Part shown: positions 33,235-41,705 of the stretch, piece by piece
Layout of the letters: every line of letters begins with the position of its first letter
Numbering within the stretch: the first letter of the stretch is position 1
Source of the DNA: an uncultured Pelagibacteraceae bacterium
Lineage (GTDB): Bacteria > Pseudomonadota > Alphaproteobacteria > Pelagibacterales > Pelagibacteraceae
DNA length: 45,258 nucleotides
Assembly: GCA_902545405.1 (NCBI GenBank)
Contig: CACCFT010000008.1
Location: forward strand, 1-45,258
Reading direction: 5' to 3'
Program-made: the position numbers and the translations under genes
The notes under the pieces: generated by a model
What the model saw: only the letters and a program-made list of their open reading frames with translations
Told to the model about the DNA's origin: nothing
Database searches by the model: none

Positions 33235-35012
33235 GTAAATATAGAACACACACTTGTGGAGAGCTAACTTTAAATAATAAAGATCAAACAATAAAGTTAT
33301 CAGGCTGGATAAATAAGAAAAGAGATCATGGAAATCTATTATTTTTAGATTTAAGAGATCACTATGGACTAACTCAGTGTGTAATTGACGAAGGTAAAAA
33401 AATTTTCAAAGAAATAGAAAAGCTTCCATTAGAAACTGTACTACAAGTTGAAGGTAAAGTTTTAGTCAGAGAAAAAGATACAATTAACAAAAATTTAAAT
33501 ACTGGAGAAATTGAGGTAGGAATTGAAAAATTTAAAATACTTGCAAAAACTAAGGAATTACCACTACCTGTTTTTTCAGATCAAGAATACTCTGAAGAAA
33601 TTAGATTAAAGTATAGATTCTTAGATTTAAGGAGAAATAAAATTCATAATAATATTATCTTAAGATCTAAAATTATTTCATTCATTAGATCTGAAATGCA
33701 GAAATATGGTTTTCTAGAGTATCAAACACCTATATTAACTTCATCTAGTCCAGAAGGTGCAAGAGACTTTTTAGTACCAAGTAGACTAAATCCTGGTAAA
33801 TTTTACGCTTTACCTCAAGCGCCACAACAATTTAAACAATTAATAATGGTATCTGGTTTTGATAAATATTTTCAAATTGCACCGTGTTTTAGAGACGAAG
33901 ACGCAAGAGCAGACAGAAGTCCAGGTGAGTTTTATCAACTTGACTTGGAAATGTCTTTTGTAGAACAAGAGGATGTATTCAAAATAGTTGAGGAGTTATT
34001 TGTAAATTTGTTCAAAAAATTTTCTTCTAAAAAGTTAATGCATGAAAAATTTCCCAGAATTCCTTTTGATAAGGCTATGCTTAAATACGGTTCTGACAAA
34101 CCAGATTTGAGAAATCCTTTGGTAATAGCAGATATTACTGAAATTTTTAAAAGAGATGATGTTAACTTTGAGATATTTAAAAAATTAGTAAGTAAAGGAT
34201 CGATAGTTAGAGGAATAGTTACAAAAAATACATCTCAAAAACCAAGAAGTTTTTTTGACGGAATTGATAAATGGGCAAAAGACGAAGGATCATCTGGTCT
34301 TGCATATTTTTCTATAGAAAATTCTGACAAATTAAGCGCTAAAGGACCTGTGGGGAAATTTTTTTCTGACAAATCCCTTAAAGAGATAATGACAAAAATG
34401 AATGCTGAAATAGGTGATACAATATTTATGTCTTGTGGAAATAAATCTGAAGTTGAGAAATTATTATGTAATGCAAGAGGTAAAATAGCAAATGAATTAA
34501 ACTTAATTGACGAAAATGTTTTTTCATTTTGTTGGGTAGTTGACTATCCAATGTTTGAAATAGATGAAAATACTAAAAAGATCGAATTTAGTCACAACCC
34601 TTTTTCTATGCCGCAAGGGGACACTGATAATTTGGATCTTTCAGAACCCCTTAGACTAAAAGCTTTTCAATATGACATTGTATGTAACGGAATTGAATTG
34701 TCTTCAGGAGCTATCAGGAACCATAAACCTGATTTAATGTATAAATTATTTGAAATCGCTGGCTATTCCAAGGAAGAAGTGGATGAAAAGTTTAGCGGTA
34801 TGATTAATGCTTTAAGCTATGGCGCACCTCCCCATGGGGGCATTGCTCCCGGAATAGATAGAATCGTGATGTTATTAGCAGAAGAAAAAAATATTAGAGA
34901 GGTGACTATGTTTCCAATGAACCAAAACGCACAGGATTTAATGATGAATGCACCATCTGAAGTAGACGAAAATCAACTAAAAGAACTTTATATTTCAAAA
35001 AGAAAAAAATAA
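33231..35012 (+). CDS. aspS: Aspartyl-tRNA synthetase
   Basis: AspRS charges tRNA-Asp. The anticodon-binding OB domain is at the N-terminus (about residues 1-105, with LSGWINKKRDHGNLLFLDLRD). Class II motif 2 is FRDEDARADRSPGEFYQLDLEM, the bacterial GAD insert occupies the middle, and motif 3 is GGIAPGIDRIVMLL. At 593 residues it is the bacterial type. The start is TTG at 33231, overlapping the hda stop as TTGA; no ATG is near. Whether it also charges tRNA-Asn cannot be told from what I see. Its stop directly abuts the stop of the convergent gene. Confidence 0.96.
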   Translation: MSKYRTHTCGELTLNNKDQTIKLSGWINKKRDHGNLLFLDLRDHYGLTQCVIDEGKKIFKEIEKLPLETVLQVEGKVLVREKDTINKNLNTGEIEVGIEKFKILAKTKELPLPVFSDQEYSEEIRLKYRFLDLRRNKIHNNIILRSKIISFIRSEMQKYGFLEYQTPILTSSSPEGARDFLVPSRLNPGKFYALPQAPQQFKQLIMVSGFDKYFQIAPCFRDEDARADRSPGEFYQLDLEMSFVEQEDVFKIVEELFVNLFKKFSSKKLMHEKFPRIPFDKAMLKYGSDKPDLRNPLVIADITEIFKRDDVNFEIFKKLVSKGSIVRGIVTKNTSQKPRSFFDGIDKWAKDEGSSGLAYFSIENSDKLSAKGPVGKFFSDKSLKEIMTKMNAEIGDTIFMSCGNKSEVEKLLCNARGKIANELNLIDENVFSFCWVVDYPMFEIDENTKKIEFSHNPFSMPQGDTDNLDLSEPLRLKAFQYDIVCNGIELSSGAIRNHKPDLMYKLFEIAGYSKEEVDEKFSGMINALSYGAPPHGGIAPGIDRIVMLLAEEKNIREVTMFPMNQNAQDLMMNAPSEVDENQLKELYISKRKK

Positions 35013-35834
35013 TTATTTTTTTCCTTTAAGATTTATTCTAATATCTGATAAATCAACCAGTTTCTTTTTATAATCGTTTCTAACAAATCCTTTACTTGTA
35101 ATATCTTTTACAAGCTTGATTAATTGATTCTGATCTTCACTTTCTTGACTTTCACTTGTGTCAGAATTACCAGCTATAGATGGGGTGTGAGCTAAATCTT
35201 CTCTATTTAAATAGGATATCGCTAGCTCTCTAAAAATATAATCTAATATTGAACTTGCACTCATTATTCGATCATTTCCATAAACTTTACCAGAAGGTTC
35301 AAATTTTGTATCTAAATATGCATTTACAAATTCATCTAGTGGAACTCCATATTGAAGACCTAACGATATTGCTATTGCAAAATTATTCATTAGAGCCTTC
35401 ACTAATTCACCTTCTTTACTGGTATCGATAAAAATTTCTCCTATTTTACCATCTTCATATTCACCAGTATGCAAATATACTTTATGATCACCTATTGAGG
35501 CTTTTTGGATATAACCTTTTCTTCTATCAGGCATACTAAATCTTTTACCTATATTTTCAGTTATATTTTTTTTAAAATTCTCATCAATTAGTTTGGATTT
35601 ACTACTACTTTTAGTATCTTTATTACTAATTGGTTGTGAAACAATTTCCACTTTACTGCTTTTAGTATCTTGAAGGTTTTTTGTTTTTCTATTATCTAAT
35701 TTGACATCAATAATTTCGAATTTTCCATCTTCATTTTTCTCTAAATTGTTAAGATTTTCCTCATTTATATCATCTAAATAATGAGATACTTTAAAGCTAC
35801 ACGTATAATATGTTTCTACTAAGTATTTTGCCAT
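35013..35834 (-). CDS. Stand-alone protein like the C-terminal domain of B12-dependent ribonucleotide reductase
   Basis: Residues about 100-210 ([73 protein letters not shown]) closely resemble the TSCPD-type segment near the C-terminus of alphaproteobacterial adenosylcobalamin-dependent ribonucleotide reductase (NrdJ). The radical-enzyme barrel is absent, and so are the C-terminal redox cysteines; the only Cys is near residue 12. An unfamiliar N-terminal region (about 1-55, [20 protein letters not shown]) and a Ser/Lys-rich linker precede it. It is not a broken gene: it has its own start, AGGA site and -10 box. It could be a regulatory or structural partner of another reductase; function unknown. 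Confidence 0.75.
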   Translation of the reverse strand: MAKYLVETYYTCSFKVSHYLDDINEENLNNLEKNEDGKFEIIDVKLDNRKTKNLQDTKSSKVEIVSQPISNKDTKSSSKSKLIDENFKKNITENIGKRFSMPDRRKGYIQKASIGDHKVYLHTGEYEDGKIGEIFIDTSKEGELVKALMNNFAIAISLGLQYGVPLDEFVNAYLDTKFEPSGKVYGNDRIMSASSILDYIFRELAISYLNREDLAHTPSIAGNSDTSESQESEDQNQLIKLVKDITSKGFVRNDYKKKLVDLSDIRINLKGKK

Positions 35835-35889
35835 TTTAATCCTATTTGTAAATTGAATCTTGGTAAGATTTATATATATACATTTTTCG

Positions 35890-35895
35890 ATTATA
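35890..35895 (-). promoter_or_regulatory. Likely -10 box of the RNR-C-terminal-like gene
   Basis: A perfect TATAAT on the minus strand, with a predicted leader near 50 bases to the ATG at 35834 and an AGGA site six bases before that ATG. Immediately upstream lies the 20-bp palindrome, which would cover the -35/spacer region. Confidence 0.5.
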
Positions 35896-35898
35896 GTC

Positions 35899-35918
35899 TA
35901 ATTGTAAATTTACAATTA
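35899..35918. promoter_or_regulatory. 20-bp perfect palindrome, candidate operator
   Basis: TAATTGTAAATTTACAATTA is a perfect inverted repeat in the 108-base divergent spacer. It lies next to a TATAAT box for the minus-strand gene and 24 bases upstream of the NDUFA12 start. A further copy of the half-site TTGTAAATT lies at 35846-35854. Position and perfection fit a dimeric regulator; in RNA it could also form a hairpin in the NDUFA12 leader. Confidence 0.5.
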
Positions 35919-35942
35919 TTAATTGAAAATAATTTGAATAAA

Positions 35943-36299
35943 ATGATTAAAGAAATTTTTACTTGGTGGAACAAACAAACATTTGGCACAAGACTAAATA
36001 CAATTTTATTTGGAAAATTAGTTGGTGAAGATAATTCAGGTAACAAATATTATGAGAGCAAGTCAGGAAAAAGATGGGTTATTTACAACGGGGAAGTTGA
36101 AGCATCAAAAATACCTAGCGAATGGTATTCTTGGATGCATCATACGGGAAATAAAATTGAAAACAGCCATGAATTAGACAAATATAATTGGCAAAAAGAG
36201 CATATGCCAAATCAAACAGGAACAGAAAATTCCTATCATCCAAATAAAAACAAAAGTAAAAATGCTTCAAACAAAAAATACACCTCTTGGAAAAGCTAA
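35943..36299 (+). CDS. NDUFA12-family complex I accessory protein
   Basis: A 118-residue homologue of the mitochondrial complex I subunit NDUFA12 (B17.2), found in alphaproteobacteria as an accessory of NADH:quinone oxidoreductase. Core sequence: WWNKQTFGTRLNTILFGKLV, GEDNSGNKYYESK, RRWVIY-like KRWVIYNGEVEASKIPSEWY and WMHHTGN. The tail is Lys/Asn-rich. I start at the ATG of MIKEIFTWW; the upstream in-frame TTG would add 30 residues with no family match. It overlaps the DUF2155 gene by 38 bases. Confidence 0.9.
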   Translation: MIKEIFTWWNKQTFGTRLNTILFGKLVGEDNSGNKYYESKSGKRWVIYNGEVEASKIPSEWYSWMHHTGNKIENSHELDKYNWQKEHMPNQTGTENSYHPNKNKSKNASNKKYTSWKS

Positions 36300-36669
36300 A
36301 GTTTATATACTTATTTTTTTTTCGTATTATTTGTTAATAACCAATTCTTTAAGTGAAAATAATTCACGATCAGAAAATTACGCTGTTTTAACAATATTAG
36401 ACAAAGTAAATTCTCAGAGTGATGTCATAGAGATTGAGGTTGGGATGGAATATAAATTTAAAAATCTATCTATAAATATTCTTAAATGCAATAATTCAAA
36501 ATTTGATGATGATCCGGAAGTTACAGCATACATGCAAGTAAGAGATACAGTAATTAAAGATGATAATATGGTTTTCATTTTCAATGATTGGACATTTGCT
36601 TCATCTCCATCAATTCGACCATTCGATCATCCCGTTTATGATATTTGGTTAAAAAAATGTTATTCTTAA
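36262..36669 (+). CDS. DUF2155-domain exported protein
   Basis: A 135-residue protein with an N-terminal hydrophobic signal (about residues 13-31), then a small extracytoplasmic domain matching DUF2155: LTILDKVNSQSDVIEIEVG, INILKC, MVFIFNDWTFASSPSIRPFDHPVYDIWLKKC. Two cysteines (in LKCNN and the C-terminal KKC) probably form a disulfide. In alphaproteobacteria this gene typically follows the NDUFA12 homologue. Function is unknown. The ATG lies inside the end of the NDUFA12 gene (38-base overlap), and the stop overlaps accC by four bases on the other strand. Confidence 0.85.
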   Translation: MLQTKNTPLGKAKVYILIFFSYYLLITNSLSENNSRSENYAVLTILDKVNSQSDVIEIEVGMEYKFKNLSINILKCNNSKFDDDPEVTAYMQVRDTVIKDDNMVFIFNDWTFASSPSIRPFDHPVYDIWLKKCYS

Positions 36670-38003
36670 AGTAATTTTTCTTTATCAAGCCAACTCACGT
36701 TAAAATCTGAGTCTAAAAACTTTTTGTGATTTAAAAGTATTTTATGTAAGTCTACCGTTGTTTTTATACCTTCGATGACAAATTCATCTAAGGATCTTCG
36801 CATTCTTTGAATTGCTTCAGTTCTATTCCTTCCATGACATATTACTTTACAAATCATACTATCGTAGTATGGAGTTACCTTATATCCCTGAAATATTGCT
36901 CCATCTACTCTAGTTCTGAAACCTGATGGTTGATGACACATAGTAATTTCACCTGGCGAAGGTTGAAAATTTTTTCTCACATCTTCGGCATTTATTCTGC
37001 ACTCAATTGCATGACCTCTTGGCTTAATATCTTCCTGTTTTAATGCAGTATTGCCATCATACGCAATCCAGATCTGTTCTTTTATTAAATCAATTCCTGT
37101 TACTACTTCTGTTACTGGATGTTCAACCTGTATTCTTGTATTCATTTCTAAAAAATAAAATTTTCCATCTTCAAAAATAAATTCTACTGTACCGGCTCCT
37201 TCATATCCAATTTGACTTACCATTTTGACAGTTTTTTCAAAAAGATCTTTTCTTATCTGATCATTTAGCAAAGGACTGGGAGTTTCTTCAATTAGTTTTT
37301 GATGTCTTCTTTGTATAGAACAATCTCTTTCATGAAGATGTACAGTTCTATTTTTACCAGATAATACTTGAACTTCGATATGTCTTGGATTTTGAAAAAA
37401 TTTTTCAATATATACCTCATCATTACCAAAAAACTTTTTTGCCTCAGTTTTTGCAGTCAAAAATAAGTTTTCAAACTCATCTTCTTTTGTAACAACTTTC
37501 ATACCTTTTCCACCACCACCACCAGCTGCTTTTATCAGTACTGGATACCCAATTTCTTTACATATTTTTTTTGCTTCATCAAAATTAGATACACCCCCAT
37601 CAGATCCTTCAATTACTGGAAGACCATATTTTTTTGCAATTTTTTTTGCTTCAATTTTATCACCCATCATTTTAATTAATGAAGACGATGGACCAATAAA
37701 TTTAATTTTGTTTTGTTCAAGAATTTTTGCAAATTCATAATTTTCAGATAAAAAACCATATCCTGGATGAACAGCTTCAGAATTTGTCAATTCAATAGCT
37801 GACATTATGGCAGGAATGTTTAAATAACTATTTGCTGCTTGGTGTGGACCTACACATATACTTTCGTCAGCTAATCTAACGTGCATACTATTTCTATCAA
37901 CATCCGAATGAATGGCGACTGTTTGTATACCCCATTCTTTGCAGGCTCTTATAACTCTAACAGCTATCTCACCTCTATTTGCAACAAGAATTTTTTTGAA
38001 CAT
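36666..38003 (-). CDS. accC: Biotin carboxylase subunit of acetyl-CoA carboxylase
   Basis: AccC carboxylates biotin on AccB with ATP and bicarbonate, the first half-reaction of malonyl-CoA formation. ATP-grasp motifs are complete: FKKILVANRGEIAVRVIRA at the start, KAAGGGGGKGMKVV, HIEVQVLSG, RDCSIQRRHQKLIEE, and FLEMNTRIQVEHPVTE. Length 445 is normal. It lies two bases after accB. The carboxyltransferase genes accA/accD are not in the window; fabD, which uses the product, is. Confidence 0.97.
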   Translation of the reverse strand: MFKKILVANRGEIAVRVIRACKEWGIQTVAIHSDVDRNSMHVRLADESICVGPHQAANSYLNIPAIMSAIELTNSEAVHPGYGFLSENYEFAKILEQNKIKFIGPSSSLIKMMGDKIEAKKIAKKYGLPVIEGSDGGVSNFDEAKKICKEIGYPVLIKAAGGGGGKGMKVVTKEDEFENLFLTAKTEAKKFFGNDEVYIEKFFQNPRHIEVQVLSGKNRTVHLHERDCSIQRRHQKLIEETPSPLLNDQIRKDLFEKTVKMVSQIGYEGAGTVEFIFEDGKFYFLEMNTRIQVEHPVTEVVTGIDLIKEQIWIAYDGNTALKQEDIKPRGHAIECRINAEDVRKNFQPSPGEITMCHQPSGFRTRVDGAIFQGYKVTPYYDSMICKVICHGRNRTEAIQRMRRSLDEFVIEGIKTTVDLHKILLNHKKFLDSDFNVSWLDKEKLL

Positions 38004-38005
38004 TA

Positions 38006-38428
38006 TTACTCAATTATCGCTATCGTATGTCCATATTCAACAGGTTGACCATCTTCGACGCATATTTTTTTTACAGTACCTGCTATTGGAGATGGTACGT
38101 GATTCATTGTTTTCATAGCTTCAACAATCATTATTGTATCACCTTTGTTAATTTTTTTACCGACTTCTACAAACTTTTTACCACCAGGTTCTGGTGCTAA
38201 ATAAGCTGTTCCTATAATAGGCGATGGAACTTCAGTCCCACTAACTTTATCTATTTTAATATTTTCTTTTTTTATTTCTGATTTTATTTCTTTAATTGAT
38301 GCTAAATTTGAACCAGAAGATTTTGATACTCTAACTTTTATATCTTTTTCAGTGTATTCTATCTCTGTAAGATTAAATTCATTTAAATATTCTGTAAGCT
38401 CCTTAATTAAATTTTTATTTATTTTCAT
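38006..38428 (-). CDS. accB: Biotin carboxyl carrier protein
   Basis: AccB carries the biotin used by acetyl-CoA carboxylase. The C-terminal biotinyl domain (about residues 68-140) has the attachment lysine Lys106 in VEAMKTMNHV and the PSPIAGTV loop. The N-terminus is the usual helical part (INKNLIKELTEYLNEFNLTEIEY), followed by a Lys/Glu linker. Length 140. It overlaps aroQ by 14 bases and precedes accC by two; aroQ-accB-accC is a common alphaproteobacterial order. Confidence 0.96.
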   Translation of the reverse strand: MKINKNLIKELTEYLNEFNLTEIEYTEKDIKVRVSKSSGSNLASIKEIKSEIKKENIKIDKVSGTEVPSPIIGTAYLAPEPGGKKFVEVGKKINKGDTIMIVEAMKTMNHVPSPIAGTVKKICVEDGQPVEYGHTIAIIE

Positions 38429-38858
38429 TTAACATCTCATGCATAGAATTTATGGCTAAAATATATCCATTTATTCCTAATCCACAAATTATTCCTGTAA
38501 CAACACCACTTATTATAGATTTATGACGAAATTCCTCTCTTTTATATATATTTGATATATGAAGTTCAATTATCTTGCCTTTAAATATATCTAGTGCATC
38601 TCTAATTGAAACTGATGTGTGGCTATATCCGCCTGCATTAATTATAATTCCATCGAATTTGTTTCTGGCACTTTGAATAATATCTACGATTTCTCCTTCA
38701 ACATTTGATTGTTTCATTTCAAGAGTTAAATTTAATTCTTTAGATTTTTTCTCACAAATATCCCCTAGGAATTTATAATCTTTGCTACCATATTGTGATT
38801 GTTCTCTTTCACCTATTAGATTAAGATTGGGACCATTAATGATTAATATTTTACTCAC
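38415..38858 (-). CDS. aroQ: 3-dehydroquinate dehydratase, type II
   Basis: AroQ converts 3-dehydroquinate to 3-dehydroshikimate. The dodecameric type II enzyme is short (147 residues with this start). It begins VSKILIINGPNLNLIGERE, has the QYG active-site loop, INAGGYSHTSVSIRDAL, and ELHISNIYKREEFRHKS with the catalytic His. The start is GTG at 38856-38858 with AAAGAA upstream. A longer reading from 39020 would add a hydrophobic 54-residue extension that overlaps thiS and is an artefact. Sixteen bases separate it from divergent thiS. Confidence 0.93.
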   Translation of the reverse strand: MSKILIINGPNLNLIGEREQSQYGSKDYKFLGDICEKKSKELNLTLEMKQSNVEGEIVDIIQSARNKFDGIIINAGGYSHTSVSIRDALDIFKGKIIELHISNIYKREEFRHKSIISGVVTGIICGLGINGYILAINSMHEMLNENK

Positions 38859-38874
38859 GAATTCTTTATAATAT

Positions 38875-39093
38875 ATGAATATTAAAAATAAAATAAAAAT
38901 AACTGTAAATGGCAAGCAAATGCAAATAATTCCTAAATTTACACTTAAGAGCTTGATTACAAAATTAAAAATGCCATTAAATAAAATAGCTATAGAACTA
39001 AACAAAAAAATTATAGACAAAAATAGAATTTCTAAAATTCAATTAAAGAAAGGTGATAAAATAGAAATTGTTCATTTTATCGGTGGTGGATAA
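38875..39093 (+). CDS. thiS: Thiamine sulfur carrier ThiS
   Basis: A 72-residue ubiquitin-fold protein whose C-terminal Gly-Gly is adenylated and turned into the thiocarboxylate that donates sulfur to the thiamine thiazole. The sequence ends HFIGGG. KITVNGKQMQI at the start and LKKGDKIEIVHF near the end are typical. It shares one base with thiG (TAATG). SAR11 are reported to lack thiC and to need the pyrimidine precursor, so a thiazole branch alone would fit. Confidence 0.9.
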   Translation: MNIKNKIKITVNGKQMQIIPKFTLKSLITKLKMPLNKIAIELNKKIIDKNRISKIQLKKGDKIEIVHFIGGG

Positions 39094-39866
39094 TGATTGA
39101 CAAAAGATTTAAGATAGCAAATAAGATTTTTAAATCTCGGTTGATAGTTGGAACTGGAAAATATAAAAGCTTCAGTGAATGTGCTAAAGCTATTAAGACT
39201 TCTGGTGCTGACATAGTGACAGTTGCAGTCAGAAGAGTAAACATATCTAATAAGAATAAAGCTAGATTAATGGATTATATAGATCCAAAAAAGATAACAT
39301 ATTTGCCTAACACAGCCGGATGTTTTACGGCAGAAGATGCAATTAGAACTTTAAGATTAGCAAGGGAAATAGGTGGATGGAAATTAGTAAAATTAGAAGT
39401 TTTGGGAGACAAAAAAAACCTTTTTCCAGAAATGATAGAAACATTAAGATCTACTGAATTATTAACAAAAGAGGGTTTTAAAGTAATGGTTTATTGCAAT
39501 GATGATCCATTAATGGCAAAAAGATTGGAAAATGCAGGTGCTGTTGCAATTATGCCTCTTGCTGCTCCAATTGGTTCAGGTCTTGGAATACAAAATAAAG
39601 TTAATATTAAAATTATTAGAAAACAAACAAAATTACCTTTAATTATTGATGCTGGAATAGGACAGGCATCTGATGCTACTACAGCTATGGAGCTAGGATG
39701 TGACGGCGTTTTAATTAATACAGCAATTGCAAAAGCAAAGTATCCAATTCAAATGGCAGAGGCTATGAAATATGCTGTAATCTCAGGAAGAAAATCTTTT
39801 TTATCAGGAAGAATTAATCCAAGTTTATTAGGATCGGCCTCAACAACAAATAAAGGAATTATTTAG
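39093..39866 (+). CDS. thiG: Thiazole synthase
   Basis: ThiG forms the thiazole phosphate from deoxyxylulose phosphate, dehydroglycine and the ThiS thiocarboxylate. It is a TIM barrel of 257 residues with SRLIVGTGKYKS at the N-terminus, VTVAVRRVNI, the strand YLPNTAGCFTAEDA, VMVYCNDDPLMAKRLE, MPLAAPIGSGLGIQN, and VDAGIG-like IIDAGIGQASDA. It overlaps thiS by one base and the 3' end of the RNase gene by eight bases. Confidence 0.96.
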   Translation: MIDKRFKIANKIFKSRLIVGTGKYKSFSECAKAIKTSGADIVTVAVRRVNISNKNKARLMDYIDPKKITYLPNTAGCFTAEDAIRTLRLAREIGGWKLVKLEVLGDKKNLFPEMIETLRSTELLTKEGFKVMVYCNDDPLMAKRLENAGAVAIMPLAAPIGSGLGIQNKVNIKIIRKQTKLPLIIDAGIGQASDATTAMELGCDGVLINTAIAKAKYPIQMAEAMKYAVISGRKSFLSGRINPSLLGSASTTNKGII

Positions 39867-41625
39867 ATTTTTTTTTAAAAAATTTTTTTCTAAACTTTCT
39901 TTTTTTAAAAACTTTCCTTTCTTTGCTTTTACTTACAATTTCTTCTTTTTGTGTATCAACACTTATAGCCTTAAGTTTTTCTACTTTTTCAATTTTATCT
40001 AACACTTTTTTTGTTTTTGACTTAAATTCAATTATGTAATCTTCCAAATTTAAATCATTATTTATTGTTAATGATAACTTAGCTTTATTCTTCTTTTCAA
40101 AATATTTTACTACATTCTGATAATAATCATTGATATAATTTTCAATTTTACTATTGATAGTTAATTCAACTAATTTCGCGTTATTCTCCAGCGATTTTAC
40201 TTCTATTAATTTAAGTATTTTTAAAACAAAAGTTTCATCAGTAAGTTTAATATGCCATTTAATATTACTTTCCCTCAATCTTTGTCTAGACATCTCAAGT
40301 AATCCAAAGTTACTTATTCTACCAATTTGAATTCTTGCTCTATCATTTCTACATTTTTCTTTTAAGCGCCTTTCAACCTGTTTCCGATTATTGAAATTTA
40401 ACATATCAATAAAATCAATTATAATTAGACCCGAAAGATCTCTTATTTTTATTTGTCTTGCAATTTCTTCTGCAGCCTCAAGATTTGTATCATAAGCTGT
40501 GCTCTCCACATTTTTTTGTTTTATTGATTTACCAGAGTTTACATCAATAGAAACAAGCGCCTCAGTGGGATTTATTACAAGATACCCACCAGATGTTAAC
40601 TTCACTTGAGTTTCAAATATTTCAAATAATTTTTTTTCTATATTTTCTTTAAAAAACAAAGGTATTTTGTCTCTATATTTTTTAACTTTTTTAACCTGAT
40701 TTGGCATCATAATTTTTAAATAATTTTTTGTTTTTTGATAACCCTCGTTCCCTTCTACAAAAATATTTTGAGTATCATCATCGTACATATCTCTGATGCA
40801 CCTTTTTATAATGTCACTTTCTTGATGGATCAGTGATGGAGCAATAGAATTTAATGCGTTATTTTTAATTTGATCCCAAACTTTAATTAGATTTTTTAGA
40901 TCACTCTCTATCTCATTTTTAGTTTTGTTAGAACCAGCAGTTCTAACAATTATTCCCATTTCTTTTGGAATTGTAATTTCATTAAGAATATTTCTAATTT
41001 TTTTTCTTTCTCCAGGATTAAAAATTTTTCTTGAAATCCCCCCACCTTTAGCGGTATTAGGCATTAAAACTATATATTTTCCAGCTATAGAAATAAATGT
41101 GCTTAAAGCAGCTCCTTTCAAACCTCTTTCATCTTTCAAAACTTGAACTAATATGACTTGATTTGGTTTTATAACTTCTTGTATTTTATATCTTTTAGAA
41201 GGAAATTTTTTTTGTGCAGTTATTTTTTCATTTTCTTCAAAATCTTTTTTTTCAACTGGATCATCAATCTTGACTTCTTCCTTTCCCTCAAGAATTTTGT
41301 CTTCAATATTTTCACTTTCTTTTGATAATTCTTCTCTAACCTTTTCTTCCTCCTTTTTAATCTTTTCTAGGTCACTAAATGGAATTTGGTAGTAGTCAGA
41401 TTGAATATCATTAAAAGATAAAAAACCATGTCTTTCTCTCCCAAAATCTACAAAAGCTGCCTGAAGTGAGGGCTCGACTCTACTAACTTTCCCAAGATAA
41501 ATATTATTTTTAATTAGAGTATTATTTATACTTTCATATTCGTAGTCCTCAATATGATTATTATTTTTAAGAACAACTCTAGTTTCATTAGGATGCGAAG
41601 CATCAATATATAAATTTTTTGACAT
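39859..41625 (-). CDS. rng: Ribonuclease E/G family endoribonuclease without zinc-link cysteines
   Basis: A 588-residue RNase E/G that cleaves AU-rich single-stranded RNA. S1-like domain near the N-terminus (IYLGKVSRVEPSLQAAFVDFG...HGFLS) has an acidic Lys/Glu insert (about residues 85-130). The 5'-sensor and catalytic DNase-I-like part contains the metal-site ALVSIDVNSGKS and IIDFIDM. The CPxC zinc-link motif that normally follows MSRQR is missing: the sequence runs MSRQRLRESNIKWHIKLTDE. The C-terminal end is a basic tail (KKRKFRKKFFKKKSK) instead of the long RNE scaffold. Symbol rng is by length; it might equally be called rne. Confidence 0.9.
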   Translation of the reverse strand: MSKNLYIDASHPNETRVVLKNNNHIEDYEYESINNTLIKNNIYLGKVSRVEPSLQAAFVDFGRERHGFLSFNDIQSDYYQIPFSDLEKIKKEEEKVREELSKESENIEDKILEGKEEVKIDDPVEKKDFEENEKITAQKKFPSKRYKIQEVIKPNQVILVQVLKDERGLKGAALSTFISIAGKYIVLMPNTAKGGGISRKIFNPGERKKIRNILNEITIPKEMGIIVRTAGSNKTKNEIESDLKNLIKVWDQIKNNALNSIAPSLIHQESDIIKRCIRDMYDDDTQNIFVEGNEGYQKTKNYLKIMMPNQVKKVKKYRDKIPLFFKENIEKKLFEIFETQVKLTSGGYLVINPTEALVSIDVNSGKSIKQKNVESTAYDTNLEAAEEIARQIKIRDLSGLIIIDFIDMLNFNNRKQVERRLKEKCRNDRARIQIGRISNFGLLEMSRQRLRESNIKWHIKLTDETFVLKILKLIEVKSLENNAKLVELTINSKIENYINDYYQNVVKYFEKKNKAKLSLTINNDLNLEDYIIEFKSKTKKVLDKIEKVEKLKAISVDTQKEEIVSKSKERKVFKKRKFRKKFFKKKSK

Positions 41626-41705
41626 AAGTTTAATGATATTTTCATAAGTTAATTTTTAAATTCTGTGCCTTAAGAATAACAAATTCGTAAGATAATTAAA
41701 CTAAA

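Noticed and set aside
35853..35942. A 30-residue N-terminal extension of the NDUFA12 homologue from a TTG.
   Set aside because: It would translate the palindrome region and has no family match; the ATG at 35943 starts the conserved WWNKQTFGTRL region.
36262..36299. Possible frameshifted fusion of the NDUFA12 homologue and the DUF2155 protein.
   Set aside because: Each has complete family features and its own start, and DUF2155 needs its own signal peptide; overlap is usual in this compact genome.
38867..38872. A perfect TATAAT directly before thiS.
   Set aside because: It lies three bases from the start codon, so transcription would begin inside thiS; more likely chance AT sequence.
38859..39020. 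A 54-residue hydrophobic extension of aroQ that would make it a membrane protein.
   Set aside because: It overlaps thiS on the other strand. Type II dehydroquinases are soluble and begin near VSKILIINGPNLN, where a GTG is available.
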